From Syntrophomonas sp. UBA4911 (GTDB lineage: Bacteria > Bacillota > Syntrophomonadia > Syntrophomonadales > Syntrophomonadaceae), in contig DHCD01000056.1 in the NCBI GenBank assembly GCA_002398105.1, positions 21,271-33,983 of the forward strand: DNA of 12,713 nucleotides. The letters run 5' to 3'. The notes under the pieces are model-generated. The model worked only from the letters and a program-made list of their open reading frames with translations. It was not told the origin of the DNA and made no database searches. Within the stretch, counting starts at the first letter, position 1, and each line of letters starts with the position of its first letter. The position numbers and the translations under genes were made by a program. Positions 1 through 5,748 of the stretch are shown here, in pieces.

Positions 1-275
1 AAAAAGTATAAAAGGATATTGAGAATAATGCCTCCGAAGGCTATCCAGCCGAAATTGATGGTCCTTGGCAGATCAAGGTTGGCAAAATCGGGATAAGCGC
101 TCATGATTTCCCGTATGATATAGTAGATAGCCAAATGCGGAATAAAGGAAGCTATTGAGGCCAGTGCGGACAAGACCACGGCCGCAATAATCAGGGGTTT
201 TTTGGTAGCCGCCAGCTCCATAAGCCTGGCCATGCCGGTTTTCGGCTCTGCGGCTGCTGCGATTTTCTCTTCCAT
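1..275 (-). CDS. ABC exporter half (permease-ATPase), 5' end only, cut by window edge
   Basis: The frame is open from an ATG at 275 to the window edge, giving 91 codons of N-terminus. A GAGG-type ribosome binding site lies 7 nt upstream. A charged, alanine-rich leader (starting MEEKIAAAAEPKTGMARLME) is followed by a long hydrophobic helix (about residues 29-50), a short polar loop containing SAYPDFANLDLP, and the start of a second helix. This is the usual beginning of the transmembrane domain of a fused type IV ABC exporter (MsbA/IrtAB-like). The ATPase domain lies outside the window, so the family call rests on resemblance of the first 90 residues only. The upstream region carries a DtxR-like palindrome (357-380), which suggests iron-repressed expression and a siderophore- or metal-related substrate. 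The substrate is inference. Confidence 0.6.
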   Translation of the reverse strand, partial: MEEKIAAAAEPKTGMARLMELAATKKPLIIAAVVLSALASIASFIPHLAIYYIIREIMSAYPDFANLDLPRTINFGWIAFGGIILNILLYF

Positions 276-356
276 AGTCAACCTCTTTTCTCTAACAGTG
301 CTTATGGGTAACAATAATGCTAAACATCCGAACCGTTGGACGTTGAAAACATGAAA

Positions 357-380
357 ATAAGTTAGGTTATCCTAACTTAT
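357..380. promoter_or_regulatory. DtxR/IdeR-like operator palindrome
   Basis: There is a perfect 10-bp inverted repeat: ATAAGTTAGG, spacer TTAT, CCTAACTTAT. Its core matches the 19-bp DtxR/IdeR box (TTAGGTTAGCCTAACCTAA) at about 16 positions, by my alignment from memory. It lies about 80 bp upstream of the minus-strand ABC exporter start and overlaps a possible minus-strand -10 region (TATAAG). It is most likely the operator of an iron-dependent DtxR-family repressor acting on the exporter. The small plus-strand gene at 479 is a possible second target. Confidence 0.6.
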
Positions 381-478
381 AATTTATTTTACCACTTAAT
401 TTGAATTTTGCAATATGATATAAACAGAATGAGATTAACTAATAACCGCTTTATTTTACTGGCAAGCAGGGGCATTTT

Positions 479-745
479 ATGAAAGTGATAAAAATATTGG
501 CGGTTGTCCTGGGGCTACTGACAATTTGCAAAATCGTTGAGTTCTTAAGAACTGATACCATAGATATAATGCAAGTTTTTCCATTGGTAATGAACATATT
601 TGTTCTAGGCATTTTTTTATGGAGCTTTGTATTTAATTTGCTTACCTTCCGCAGTACAGGGAAGATTATAAATGTCAAAGTTATAAACCCGATTCGAATC
701 AATAATAATGACGAAACCAAATCTATCTCGCATAAAGAACTGTAA
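479..745 (+). CDS. small predicted membrane protein, unrecognised
   Basis: This 88-residue ORF starts with ATG behind an AGGGG-type ribosome binding site (about 469-474). Two hydrophobic segments, roughly residues 3-20 and 34-56, are separated by a short polar stretch with EFLRTDT. A basic and polar tail follows, ending SISHKEL. The arrangement suggests a two-helix inner-membrane protein with the tail in the cytoplasm. I recognise no family. It lies between the divergent ABC exporter and the AbiE operon in the orientation of the latter, but the AbiE promoter begins right after its stop, so they are probably separate units. An antisense ORF on the other strand over the same region looks like a shadow: no RBS and no family resemblance. 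Confidence 0.5.
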   Translation: MKVIKILAVVLGLLTICKIVEFLRTDTIDIMQVFPLVMNIFVLGIFLWSFVFNLLTFRSTGKIINVKVINPIRINNNDETKSISHKEL

Positions 746-749
746 GGTA

Positions 750-778
750 TTTACAATTAATATTTTCAGTGTTATAAT
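750..778 (+). promoter_or_regulatory. sigma-A type promoter of the abiE-brxL operon
   Basis: TTTACA (750-755) is separated from a perfect TATAAT (773-778) by 17 bp. This places the transcription start near 785, about 35 nt before the first gene. It is the best promoter match on the plus strand in this region. Confidence 0.7.
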
Positions 779-780
779 TA

Positions 781-805
781 TTTTCAACAAATGCTGAAAA
801 GCATT
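781..805. promoter_or_regulatory. overlapping inverted repeats at the abiE start site, candidate autoregulatory operator
   Basis: Two overlapping dyads sit on the predicted transcription start: TTTTCA (781-786) with TGAAAA (795-800), and AATGCT (790-795) with AGCATT (800-805). AbiEi proteins of type IV toxin-antitoxin systems are known to repress their own promoter through inverted repeats. A role as the binding site of the first gene's product is therefore plausible but unproven. Confidence 0.35.
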
Positions 806-819
806 AATCGGGTGAAATA

Positions 820-1863
820 ATGGAATTAAATATAATGGAAATGGAAAATAGCATATTGGAATGTTTAAAAGACATTCCCTTTATGAAGGTGAATATCCTT
901 CGTGATTTCGATTCATCGCCATTTTACCGGCCAGGTTTGGTGCTTAAAATAGCTAATCCCAGCACTTCAGGAAGATTGATTGTTTGTGAATTGAAAAATA
1001 ACGGACAACCGCGTTTGGCCAGATCAGCGGTTGATCAATTATTAAGATACGTTCAAAATATACCCCAGGCCTATCCGGTTTTTGTCGCGCCCTATATTTC
1101 ACCGCGCTCAGCAAAAATTTGCCGTGAACAGGGGGTGGGCTATATAGATTTGGCGGGAAATTGCCGACTAACCTTTGATAATATATATATCCTCAAAGAG
1201 GGCAAAGAGAACCCCTATAATGTCAAAAGGAATTTACGCTCTCTTTTTTCCCCCAAAGCTGAAAGGATTTTGCGGGTGCTCCTCAGCAGTCCCAATACGG
1301 AATGGAAAACGAAGGAACTGGCTGAAACAGCCCAGGTCAGTCTGGGGCAGGTATCTAATGTAAAGAAACTGCTGGCGGATAGGGAATGGATAGATCCGTC
1401 AGACTTTCGACTAAAAGAGCCCGGCCAGTTGCTGGAGGAGTGGAGTATTGCCTACCGTTCAGATCGCAATAAGAGGATAGACTATTATTCATTTGAAAAA
1501 GTGAATGAACTGGAATCTTCTATAGCGGAGAAGTGTGAAGATATGGGCATAACCTACGCTATGACCAGTTTTTCAGCGGCAGCCCGCCGTATTCCCATGG
1601 TCCGTTATCAACGGGCTGCAGTATATATCAGTAATGATGCTGAACGCCTGGTTGAAATCCTGGGGCTCAAGAAGGTCACTTCAGGGGCTAATTTAAGCAT
1701 CTGGACTCCCTATGATAACGGTGTATTTTTGGGAACTGAAGAAGTTGAAGGTACCAGGCTGGTTTCTGCTGTGCAGAGTTACCTTGACCTAAAGGGTGAT
1801 CGGGGCAGAGGAGAAGAAGCTGCGGCTGCTTTATTGGAAGGGGTAATTAAAAAGCTATGGTAA
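820..1863 (+). CDS. AbiEi-like winged-helix regulator of a type IV toxin-antitoxin pair
   Basis: This 347-residue protein has three recognisable parts. The N-terminal part (about 20-125) resembles a PD-(D/E)XK-like fold: a CELK motif with E57 and K59, then the segment GVGYIDLAGN (105-114). A winged helix follows (about 145-192) with HTH-like TKELAETAQVSLGQVSNVKK. The C-terminal domain contains GITYAMTSFSAAARR, like the C-terminal half of AbiEi-family proteins. It is longer than classical AbiEi (about 200-280 residues). In characterised AbiE systems AbiEi is the antitoxin and transcriptional autorepressor. The ATG at 820 has GGGTG 7 nt upstream; ATGs at 835 and 841 are alternatives. It overlaps the next gene by 7 nt, so the pair is translationally coupled. 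I cannot tell whether the nuclease-like domain is catalytic. Confidence 0.72.
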   Translation: MELNIMEMENSILECLKDIPFMKVNILRDFDSSPFYRPGLVLKIANPSTSGRLIVCELKNNGQPRLARSAVDQLLRYVQNIPQAYPVFVAPYISPRSAKICREQGVGYIDLAGNCRLTFDNIYILKEGKENPYNVKRNLRSLFSPKAERILRVLLSSPNTEWKTKELAETAQVSLGQVSNVKKLLADREWIDPSDFRLKEPGQLLEEWSIAYRSDRNKRIDYYSFEKVNELESSIAEKCEDMGITYAMTSFSAAARRIPMVRYQRAAVYISNDAERLVEILGLKKVTSGANLSIWTPYDNGVFLGTEEVEGTRLVSAVQSYLDLKGDRGRGEEAAAALLEGVIKKLW

Positions 1864-2687
1864 AACGTACTGACTATACGAAATCAGCAGTGACCGCAGC
1901 GAAATCAGTTCTGGTTGAACTGGCCCATCTGTTGGGAGAATACCGTAAAGATATCGTGCTTATCGGGGGCTGGGTCCCGGAATTGCTCATTCAAGGGGCT
2001 GAAGAGCCACATGTCGGCAGTATGGATATAGATCTGGCTTTAAATCATTTGACCCTGGGCGAAGCAGGTTATGCGACTATTGGCAAGCTATTGCTGGATA
2101 GGGGTTATATTGAAGGGGAACAACCATTCATTTATTTTCGGGAATTCATGGTGGAAGGAAGGCAGTATAGAGTTCAGGTGGACTTGCTTGCAGGTGAATA
2201 TGAGGGCACCGGCAAGGGACATCGAACTCAAAGAATCCAGGACATTAAAGCTCGCAAAGCACGGGGCTGCGATCTGGCCTTCCGGATGTCTGAAAATGTA
2301 AAAGTCGAAGGCAAATTGCCGGATGGGGCTCTGGATTCGGCAGAGATTAAAGTGGCCTCCATTGTACCCTTTTTAGTAATGAAAGGAATGGCGCTCCATG
2401 ACCGATTAAAGGAAAAGGATGCTTGGGACGTTTATTACTGTCTGCGGAATTATCCCAAAGGACTGGATGGGATAAAAGAGGAAATCAGTAAACAGGTAGA
2501 TAATGTTTTGGTTAAGGAAGGATTGGCCAAGATAGCGGACAAGTTTGCCAGCACTGAACATATGGGACCGCAATCGGTAGCAGATTTCGAAGAAGTCACC
2601 GATGAGGAATCTCGCGAGTATTTAATCCGGGATGCTTATGAACGCGTGCAATATTTATTAGAGGGGCTGGGCGTAAATAATGAATGA
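1857..2687 (+). CDS. AbiEii-like nucleotidyltransferase toxin
   Basis: This 276-residue protein has the nucleotidyltransferase signature: IGGWVPELL (GG at 37-38), then GSMDIDLAL (S55, D57, D59), and a third carboxylate at D109 in VQVDLLAGEY. A conserved AbiEii/DUF1814-type helix follows, with K176 in FLVMKGMAL, R183 and KDAWDVYYCL (187-196). All three metal-binding Asp residues are present, so the protein looks active. Characterised AbiEii proteins use NTPs to modify their targets and arrest growth or abort phage infection. The start codon lies inside the end of the AbiEi-like gene. The gene ends 8 nt past the ATG of the brxL remnant, making a three-gene coupled unit. The role in defence is inferred from family and neighbours. 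Confidence 0.8.
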   Translation: MVKRTDYTKSAVTAAKSVLVELAHLLGEYRKDIVLIGGWVPELLIQGAEEPHVGSMDIDLALNHLTLGEAGYATIGKLLLDRGYIEGEQPFIYFREFMVEGRQYRVQVDLLAGEYEGTGKGHRTQRIQDIKARKARGCDLAFRMSENVKVEGKLPDGALDSAEIKVASIVPFLVMKGMALHDRLKEKDAWDVYYCLRNYPKGLDGIKEEISKQVDNVLVKEGLAKIADKFASTEHMGPQSVADFEEVTDEESREYLIRDAYERVQYLLEGLGVNNE

Positions 2688-2907
2688 GAAGTAAAAAAAA
2701 GTTTTCAGCGGCAAGGTGGTAAACAAAGCCCACACCATAAATACCGGGGTAGATGAATTCCCGCGCTATGTAGCGGAATATCTCATTGACAAATACTTGT
2801 TCCGAGGATACCTTTTTACTGACATGGAGATGGTGGTGCGCAGATTAAAAGAAAATTTCGTTCATGGCGCCGAAGCTGAAAAAATCCACCATTTTATCAG
2901 AGAATAG
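2680..2907 (+). pseudogene. brxL: 5' remnant of brxL (BREX Lon-like protein), nonsense codon and truncation
   Basis: From the ATG at 2680 the frame reads MNEK, then TAA (2692-2694), then KKVFSGKVVNKAHTINTG and on through DEFPRYVAEYLIDKY and FVHGAEAEKIHHFIRE to a stop at 2905-2907. The FxGKVV start, the DEFPRYVAEYLI block and the HGAEAEKI block are what I recall of the N-terminus of BrxL, the ATPase/Lon-like protein of BREX phage defence, which is normally about 650 residues or more. Only about 75 codons remain. A single base change (for example TTA to TAA) or an indel in the adjoining run of A would explain the stop at codon 5. A GTG at 2716 could restart translation of a 63-residue fragment. 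A GAGGGG sequence lies about 14 nt before the ATG. The ATPase and protease domains are absent, so no function is expected. Confidence 0.65.
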
Positions 2908-3183
2908 CGTAGATAAGTTATTGGTATCAACCATTATTCTCATCTACCTTCAATCTCCTGCCGTATTTCTTTACTAAATCGTTTATATCACCATCTGAAT
3001 TGATTCCCACAGCGGCCGCTTATACGCTGCTCTGCCAGTTTAAAAAGATTTTGCTTCTGTCTCTAACTATTTAATTGCACTTATACAAAAGGCCGGCAAT
3101 GCGGCCTGTATTTTAAAGCGGTCGAATTCGACCACTTGGGCTCCAATGTTACAGCAAAGAATAAAATGCGGCGGCAATATAAA
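2908..3183. other. gene-free decayed region between brxL remnant and nifX-like terminator
   Basis: I see no intact gene here. It contains a short open stretch on the minus strand (2927-3019, see findings), a 6-bp hairpin AGGCCG/CGGCCT near 3090-3107, and a perfect 14-bp palindrome GGTCGAATTCGACC (3120-3133). Base composition and many stops in all frames suggest junk left by deletion of the rest of the defence island. Confidence 0.45.
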
Positions 3184-3217
3184 AGCGGCTCCCGGATTGG
3201 ATTTTCCGGGAGCCGCT
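3184..3217 (-). terminator. rho-independent terminator of the DUF134-nifX-like unit
   Basis: There is a perfect 12-bp stem, AGCGGCTCCCGG with CCGGGAGCCGCT, and a 10-nt loop. On the minus strand it is followed by TTTTATATT. It lies 18 nt past the stop codon of the nifX-like gene. Confidence 0.85.
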
Positions 3218-3234
3218 GGTATTTTCCTTATTAA

Positions 3235-3633
3235 TTAATCAGCACAGTGGTGGTCATGCTCACCGCAGCCATGTGTTCCACAGTTATCATGATGCTCTCC
3301 ATGGTGTTCGCAGAGGGCCTCCGGATCAAATTGGAGTTTCCCTGCCAGCAAGGCTTCAACAGCCTGGTCGGCGTCTCCGGAAGCACCGCCGTAAAGCTTT
3401 ATATTGGCTTCAGCCAGGGCTCGCTTGGCTCCGCCGCCAATTCCGCCGCATATGAGCGCGTCCACATGCAGCTTTTTCAGGATATCGGCCAGCGCGCCAT
3501 GGCCGCTGCCATTGGTATTGGCTATTGTGGCTACCGTTACTTTGCCGTCTTCAATATCGTAGATTTTAAAGCGTTCCGTATGACCAAAATGTTGAAACAC
3601 CTGACCGTTTTCATATGTCACTGCAATTCTCAT
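3235..3633 (-). CDS. NifX/NifB-C-terminal family (dinitrogenase FeMo-cofactor domain) protein with His/Cys tail
   Basis: This 132-residue protein begins MRIAVTYENGQVFQHFGH, the typical start of the small NifX/NifY/NifB-C-terminal domain that binds iron-sulfur or iron-molybdenum clusters. GSGHGALADIL (42-52) and ICGGIGGGAKRAL (61-73) follow. I chose the ATG at 3633 because GTGAGGAA lies 8 nt upstream; the frame is open to a TTG at 3654, but that start would swallow the RBS. The last 25 residues (108-132) hold eight His and four Cys and look like a metal-binding tail. Stand-alone proteins of this family occur in many non-diazotrophic anaerobes next to DUF134 genes, as here. No nif genes are visible, so nitrogen fixation is not implied; the actual role is unknown. 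Confidence 0.85.
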   Translation of the reverse strand: MRIAVTYENGQVFQHFGHTERFKIYDIEDGKVTVATIANTNGSGHGALADILKKLHVDALICGGIGGGAKRALAEANIKLYGGASGDADQAVEALLAGKLQFDPEALCEHHGEHHDNCGTHGCGEHDHHCAD

Positions 3634-3712
3634 TTTGTTTTTCCTCACTTTCAATTTTTATCCTGGGATTAATATACTTTCGTATACCGCCTTTACCGTT
3701 CACCATGTTCAT
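3611..3712 (-). CDS. possible 33-residue small ORF overlapping the nifX-like start
   Basis: An ATG at 3712 with a weak GAAGAAG upstream opens a 33-codon frame beginning MNMVNGKGGIRKYINPRIKI and ending in a charged tail. It overlaps the first 23 nt of the nifX-like gene. The same frame is open without an ATG for another 27 codons upstream. It could be a coupled small protein, a leader, or chance. I do not recognise it. Confidence 0.2.
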   Translation of the reverse strand: MNMVNGKGGIRKYINPRIKIESEEKQNENCSDI

Positions 3713-3814
3713 GTCTTCTTCATTTAGTCCAATCAATGGTTTTTTTATTGGGAAATTGTCTGCGCTTTCCTTCCGGCCATTTATTCCCCCAGGAAGGAAT
3801 CATTACTCCAGTTT

Positions 3815-4183
3815 TCATTCATTTTCTTCATCTCCCGCATAACATCTTTTCTTGTGGCAATGGCCGCATCCGCAACCGCAGGGTTCATCATCACAGAGAA
3901 TATAATTGCCGCCGCTTATGGACAATTCCATACCTCTTACCAGGCACTCGGCCAACTTGACCCGGGCACTATTATAAATAGCCTGCGCGGTCGTCCGGGC
4001 AACAGCCATGCGTCCCGCGCATTCCTCCTGGCTGAGGCCCTCAAGGTCTATTAACCGTATCGTTTCGAACTCGTCTACGGTCATCACTATGACCCTGCGT
4101 TCATCGGTATTGCCATCCAAGGGGCCAAAGCTCTGGCTGTCAGGCAGACAGCAAACCCGCCTGCATTTCCTCGGTCTTGGCAT
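3815..4183 (-). CDS. DUF134 family HTH protein, putative regulator
   Basis: This 122-residue protein begins MPRPRKCRRVCCLPDSQSFG, the hallmark start of the DUF134 family. A sigma-70 region 4-like helix-turn-helix follows (about residues 36-84: VDEFETIRLIDLEGLSQEEC and RTTAQAIYNSARVKL). The C-terminal tail has the Cys/His cluster CGCGCGHCHKKRC (102-114), suggesting a bound metal or Fe-S centre. DUF134 genes commonly sit beside NifX-like genes in anaerobes; here the nifX-like gene follows 181 nt downstream on the same strand with one terminator after both. The start is supported by the promoter at 4237-4265 and GGTG about 7 nt before the ATG. A DNA-binding, metal- or redox-sensing role is inference from the HTH and Cys cluster. 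Confidence 0.85.
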   Translation of the reverse strand: MPRPRKCRRVCCLPDSQSFGPLDGNTDERRVIVMTVDEFETIRLIDLEGLSQEECAGRMAVARTTAQAIYNSARVKLAECLVRGMELSISGGNYILCDDEPCGCGCGHCHKKRCYAGDEENE

Positions 4184-4212
4184 ATTTTCACCATCCTTAA
4201 TTCAGCAGTTAC

Positions 4213-4284
4213 CGGCATATGCCATTAAACATTTGCAGCATAACACCATTTATGGCATATGTCAATAATTATGCCGGCATTATT
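4213..4284. promoter_or_regulatory. palindromic sites flanking the DUF134 promoter
   Basis: GGCATATGCC (4214-4223, perfect palindrome) lies just downstream of the predicted start. A second copy of its half, GGCATATG (4254-4261), overlaps the -35 box. ATGCCGGCAT (4271-4280, perfect palindrome) lies just upstream. Sites on both sides of a near-consensus promoter fit repression with looping or cooperative binding, possibly by the DUF134 protein itself. Confidence 0.45.
4237..4265 (-). promoter_or_regulatory. near-consensus promoter of the DUF134-nifX-like unit
   Basis: Reading the minus strand, perfect TTGACA (4265-4260) and TATGCT (4242-4237) are separated by 17 bp. The predicted start is near 4230, about 47 nt before the DUF134 ATG. 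Confidence 0.75.
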
Positions 4285-4369
4285 GATGGATAAAAGCATG
4301 TAAATTTACGGAATTATTGATTTATAATTAAGCTATGAAAAGAACCTATTCTGAGGCGTTTGATAGCGT

Positions 4370-4900
4370 ATGCAGACAGCGATAGCAGCCTATATTATAG
4401 GCAGTATACCTACTGCTTTCATAGTAGGTAAATGTATATACAATACGGATATCAGGACCCAGGGCAGCGGCAATGTGGGCACAATGAACGCTCGTCTGGT
4501 TTTAGGATGGATTCCTGCCATACTGGTTTTGGTGGTTGACGTGCTCAAAGGCTGGGCAGCAGTTTATCTGGCCGGGTGGGCCGGCAGCGATGTCATGCCG
4601 GCTGCATTCATGGCTGTTCTGGGTCATATTTATCCGGTATGGTTAAAATTTAAGGGGGGCAAAGGGCTTGCTACCGCCTTGGGCACTCTCATAGCAGCCG
4701 GTCAGCTTCCGGTAGTACTGCCTTTCCTGATAGGGTTCGCCCTCAGTTATCCCCTGTTAAGAGATGGGGATAAATCTAATCTGCTCGGTATACTAGCTGC
4801 CGGTATCTTCAGCATCTACAGCGGAAAAGATTTATTCCTGTTACTGCTTCTGCTGGTTATTTCCATTCGTCACCTGACCGTAATAATCCAAAATACCTGA
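4370..4900 (+). CDS. plsY: PlsY-type acyl-phosphate:glycerol-3-phosphate acyltransferase
   Basis: PlsY is an integral membrane enzyme that transfers the acyl group of acyl-phosphate to glycerol 3-phosphate, giving lysophosphatidic acid in phospholipid synthesis. The three family motifs are present: GSIPTAFIVGK (11-21), GSGNVGTMN (32-40, versus the commoner GSGNPGATN) and GHIYPVWLKFKGGKGLATA (85-103). Hydrophobic segments separate them. At 176 residues it is somewhat shorter than usual (190-215). The variant second motif and the lone position may mean a paralogue rather than the housekeeping copy. A TAG immediately upstream forces the start at or after 4370, and GAGG lies about 13 nt before it, so translation may be weak. 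A TATAAT (4323-4328) lies upstream without a good -35. Confidence 0.88.
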   Translation: MQTAIAAYIIGSIPTAFIVGKCIYNTDIRTQGSGNVGTMNARLVLGWIPAILVLVVDVLKGWAAVYLAGWAGSDVMPAAFMAVLGHIYPVWLKFKGGKGLATALGTLIAAGQLPVVLPFLIGFALSYPLLRDGDKSNLLGILAAGIFSIYSGKDLFLLLLLLVISIRHLTVIIQNT

Positions 4901-5000
4901 TAAAATAAATATAAACCGGCTTGATTTCTTGTTGTTATTTTAGTTCATAAGCTCTGCTTATGCGCTTTCACCATGCATTGAGGGCGCACATATAAAAGGC

Positions 5001-5021
5001 CTCCCCGACTAAACCGGAGAG
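5001..5021 (-). terminator. terminator of the ktr operon
   Basis: On the minus strand, CTCTCCG and CGGGGAG form a 7-bp stem (one T-G pair) with a 7-nt loop. GGCCTTTTATAT follows. It lies about 45 nt after the ktrA stop codon. No comparable T-run exists on the plus side. Confidence 0.6.
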
Positions 5022-5065
5022 AACTTTGCCACTATAATTTCTGATTCCGATTTTTCGCTGATCGG

Positions 5066-5737
5066 TTATGATGTAAAAAGCCGTTCAAATTTTATAATAT
5101 TATCCTTTTTCCCCACAACCGCGATCAAATCATTGGTATACAGCTTGAGATCGGGAGTAATCTCAATGATGGTTTCATTTTTCCTGACAATAGCAATGAT
5201 ATTGAGTCTAAATTTTTTGCGCAGGTCCAGTTCCAGAATACTTTTCCCATGGAGCTTATCGGTCAGCTTAAGCTCTGAGATTGTGTATTCACTTGAAAGG
5301 TCGATGTAATCCATAGCTCTGGGCCTGGTCAGTAAATTAGCAAGACGGACGGCCCGATCGCGCTCAGGATAGACCACTTCCGCCCCTATTTTTTGCAATA
5401 CCCGGCCGTGCTCCGCGCTGATTGCCTTGGCAATGACCCGGGGCACACCCAGCTCAATCACGTTGAGCGTTGTCAGAATACTGGCTTCCACCCGTTCGCC
5501 GATACACACTATGACGGTGTCGCAATTCTGTATACCGGCTTCCTCCAGTGTGGCTTGGTCCAGTTGGGTCACGACAAAGGCTTGCTGAACCTTGTCCTGA
5601 ATCTGTTTGATCTTGCTCTCATTGTTGTCCAGCGCCAACACTTCCTGCCCATTTTCGGCAAGCGTCTCCGCAAGTGAAAATCCAAAGCGTCCCAGTCCTA
5701 TGATTCCGAAGGCAATACTTGATTTATAATCCGACAT
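5066..5737 (-). CDS. ktrA: KtrA/TrkA-type RCK gating subunit of K+ uptake channel
   Basis: This 223-residue protein is cytoplasmic and controls a KtrB/TrkH channel. The RCK_N Rossmann domain has a canonical GLGRFG (14-19) and D37 at the end of strand 2 (LALDNNE), which bind NAD(H) or ATP/ADP in this family. An RCK_C (TrkA-C) domain covers about 140-223, ending IAVVGKKDNIIKFERLF. The ATG at 5737 is preceded by AGGAG at 7 nt and lies 11 nt after the ktrB stop. The frame is open further, to 5860, but only inside ktrB, so the longer start is rejected. The order ktrB-ktrA in one operon supports partnership. RCK_C domains of KtrA are known c-di-AMP targets in Firmicutes; that is family knowledge, not seen here. 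Confidence 0.9.
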   Translation of the reverse strand: MSDYKSSIAFGIIGLGRFGFSLAETLAENGQEVLALDNNESKIKQIQDKVQQAFVVTQLDQATLEEAGIQNCDTVIVCIGERVEASILTTLNVIELGVPRVIAKAISAEHGRVLQKIGAEVVYPERDRAVRLANLLTRPRAMDYIDLSSEYTISELKLTDKLHGKSILELDLRKKFRLNIIAIVRKNETIIEITPDLKLYTNDLIAVVGKKDNIIKFERLFTS

Positions 5738-5748
5738 ATTAAATTCTC

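Noticed and set aside
451..720. Antisense 89-codon ORF opposite the small membrane gene
   Set aside because: No RBS and no family resemblance; it mirrors the hydrophobic codons of the plus-strand gene, which has an RBS and a better membrane-protein pattern.
3247..3672. 141-codon plus-strand ORF over the nifX-like gene
   Set aside because: Shadow of the minus-strand gene, whose family signature, RBS and terminator are clear.
4335..4385. 16-codon ORF overlapping the plsY start
   Set aside because: No RBS and it begins almost at the predicted transcription start; too short to separate from chance.
4946..4962. Hairpin CATAAGC/GCTTATG after plsY as its terminator
   Set aside because: The stem is AT-rich and not followed by a T-run on either strand, so a terminator cannot be supported.
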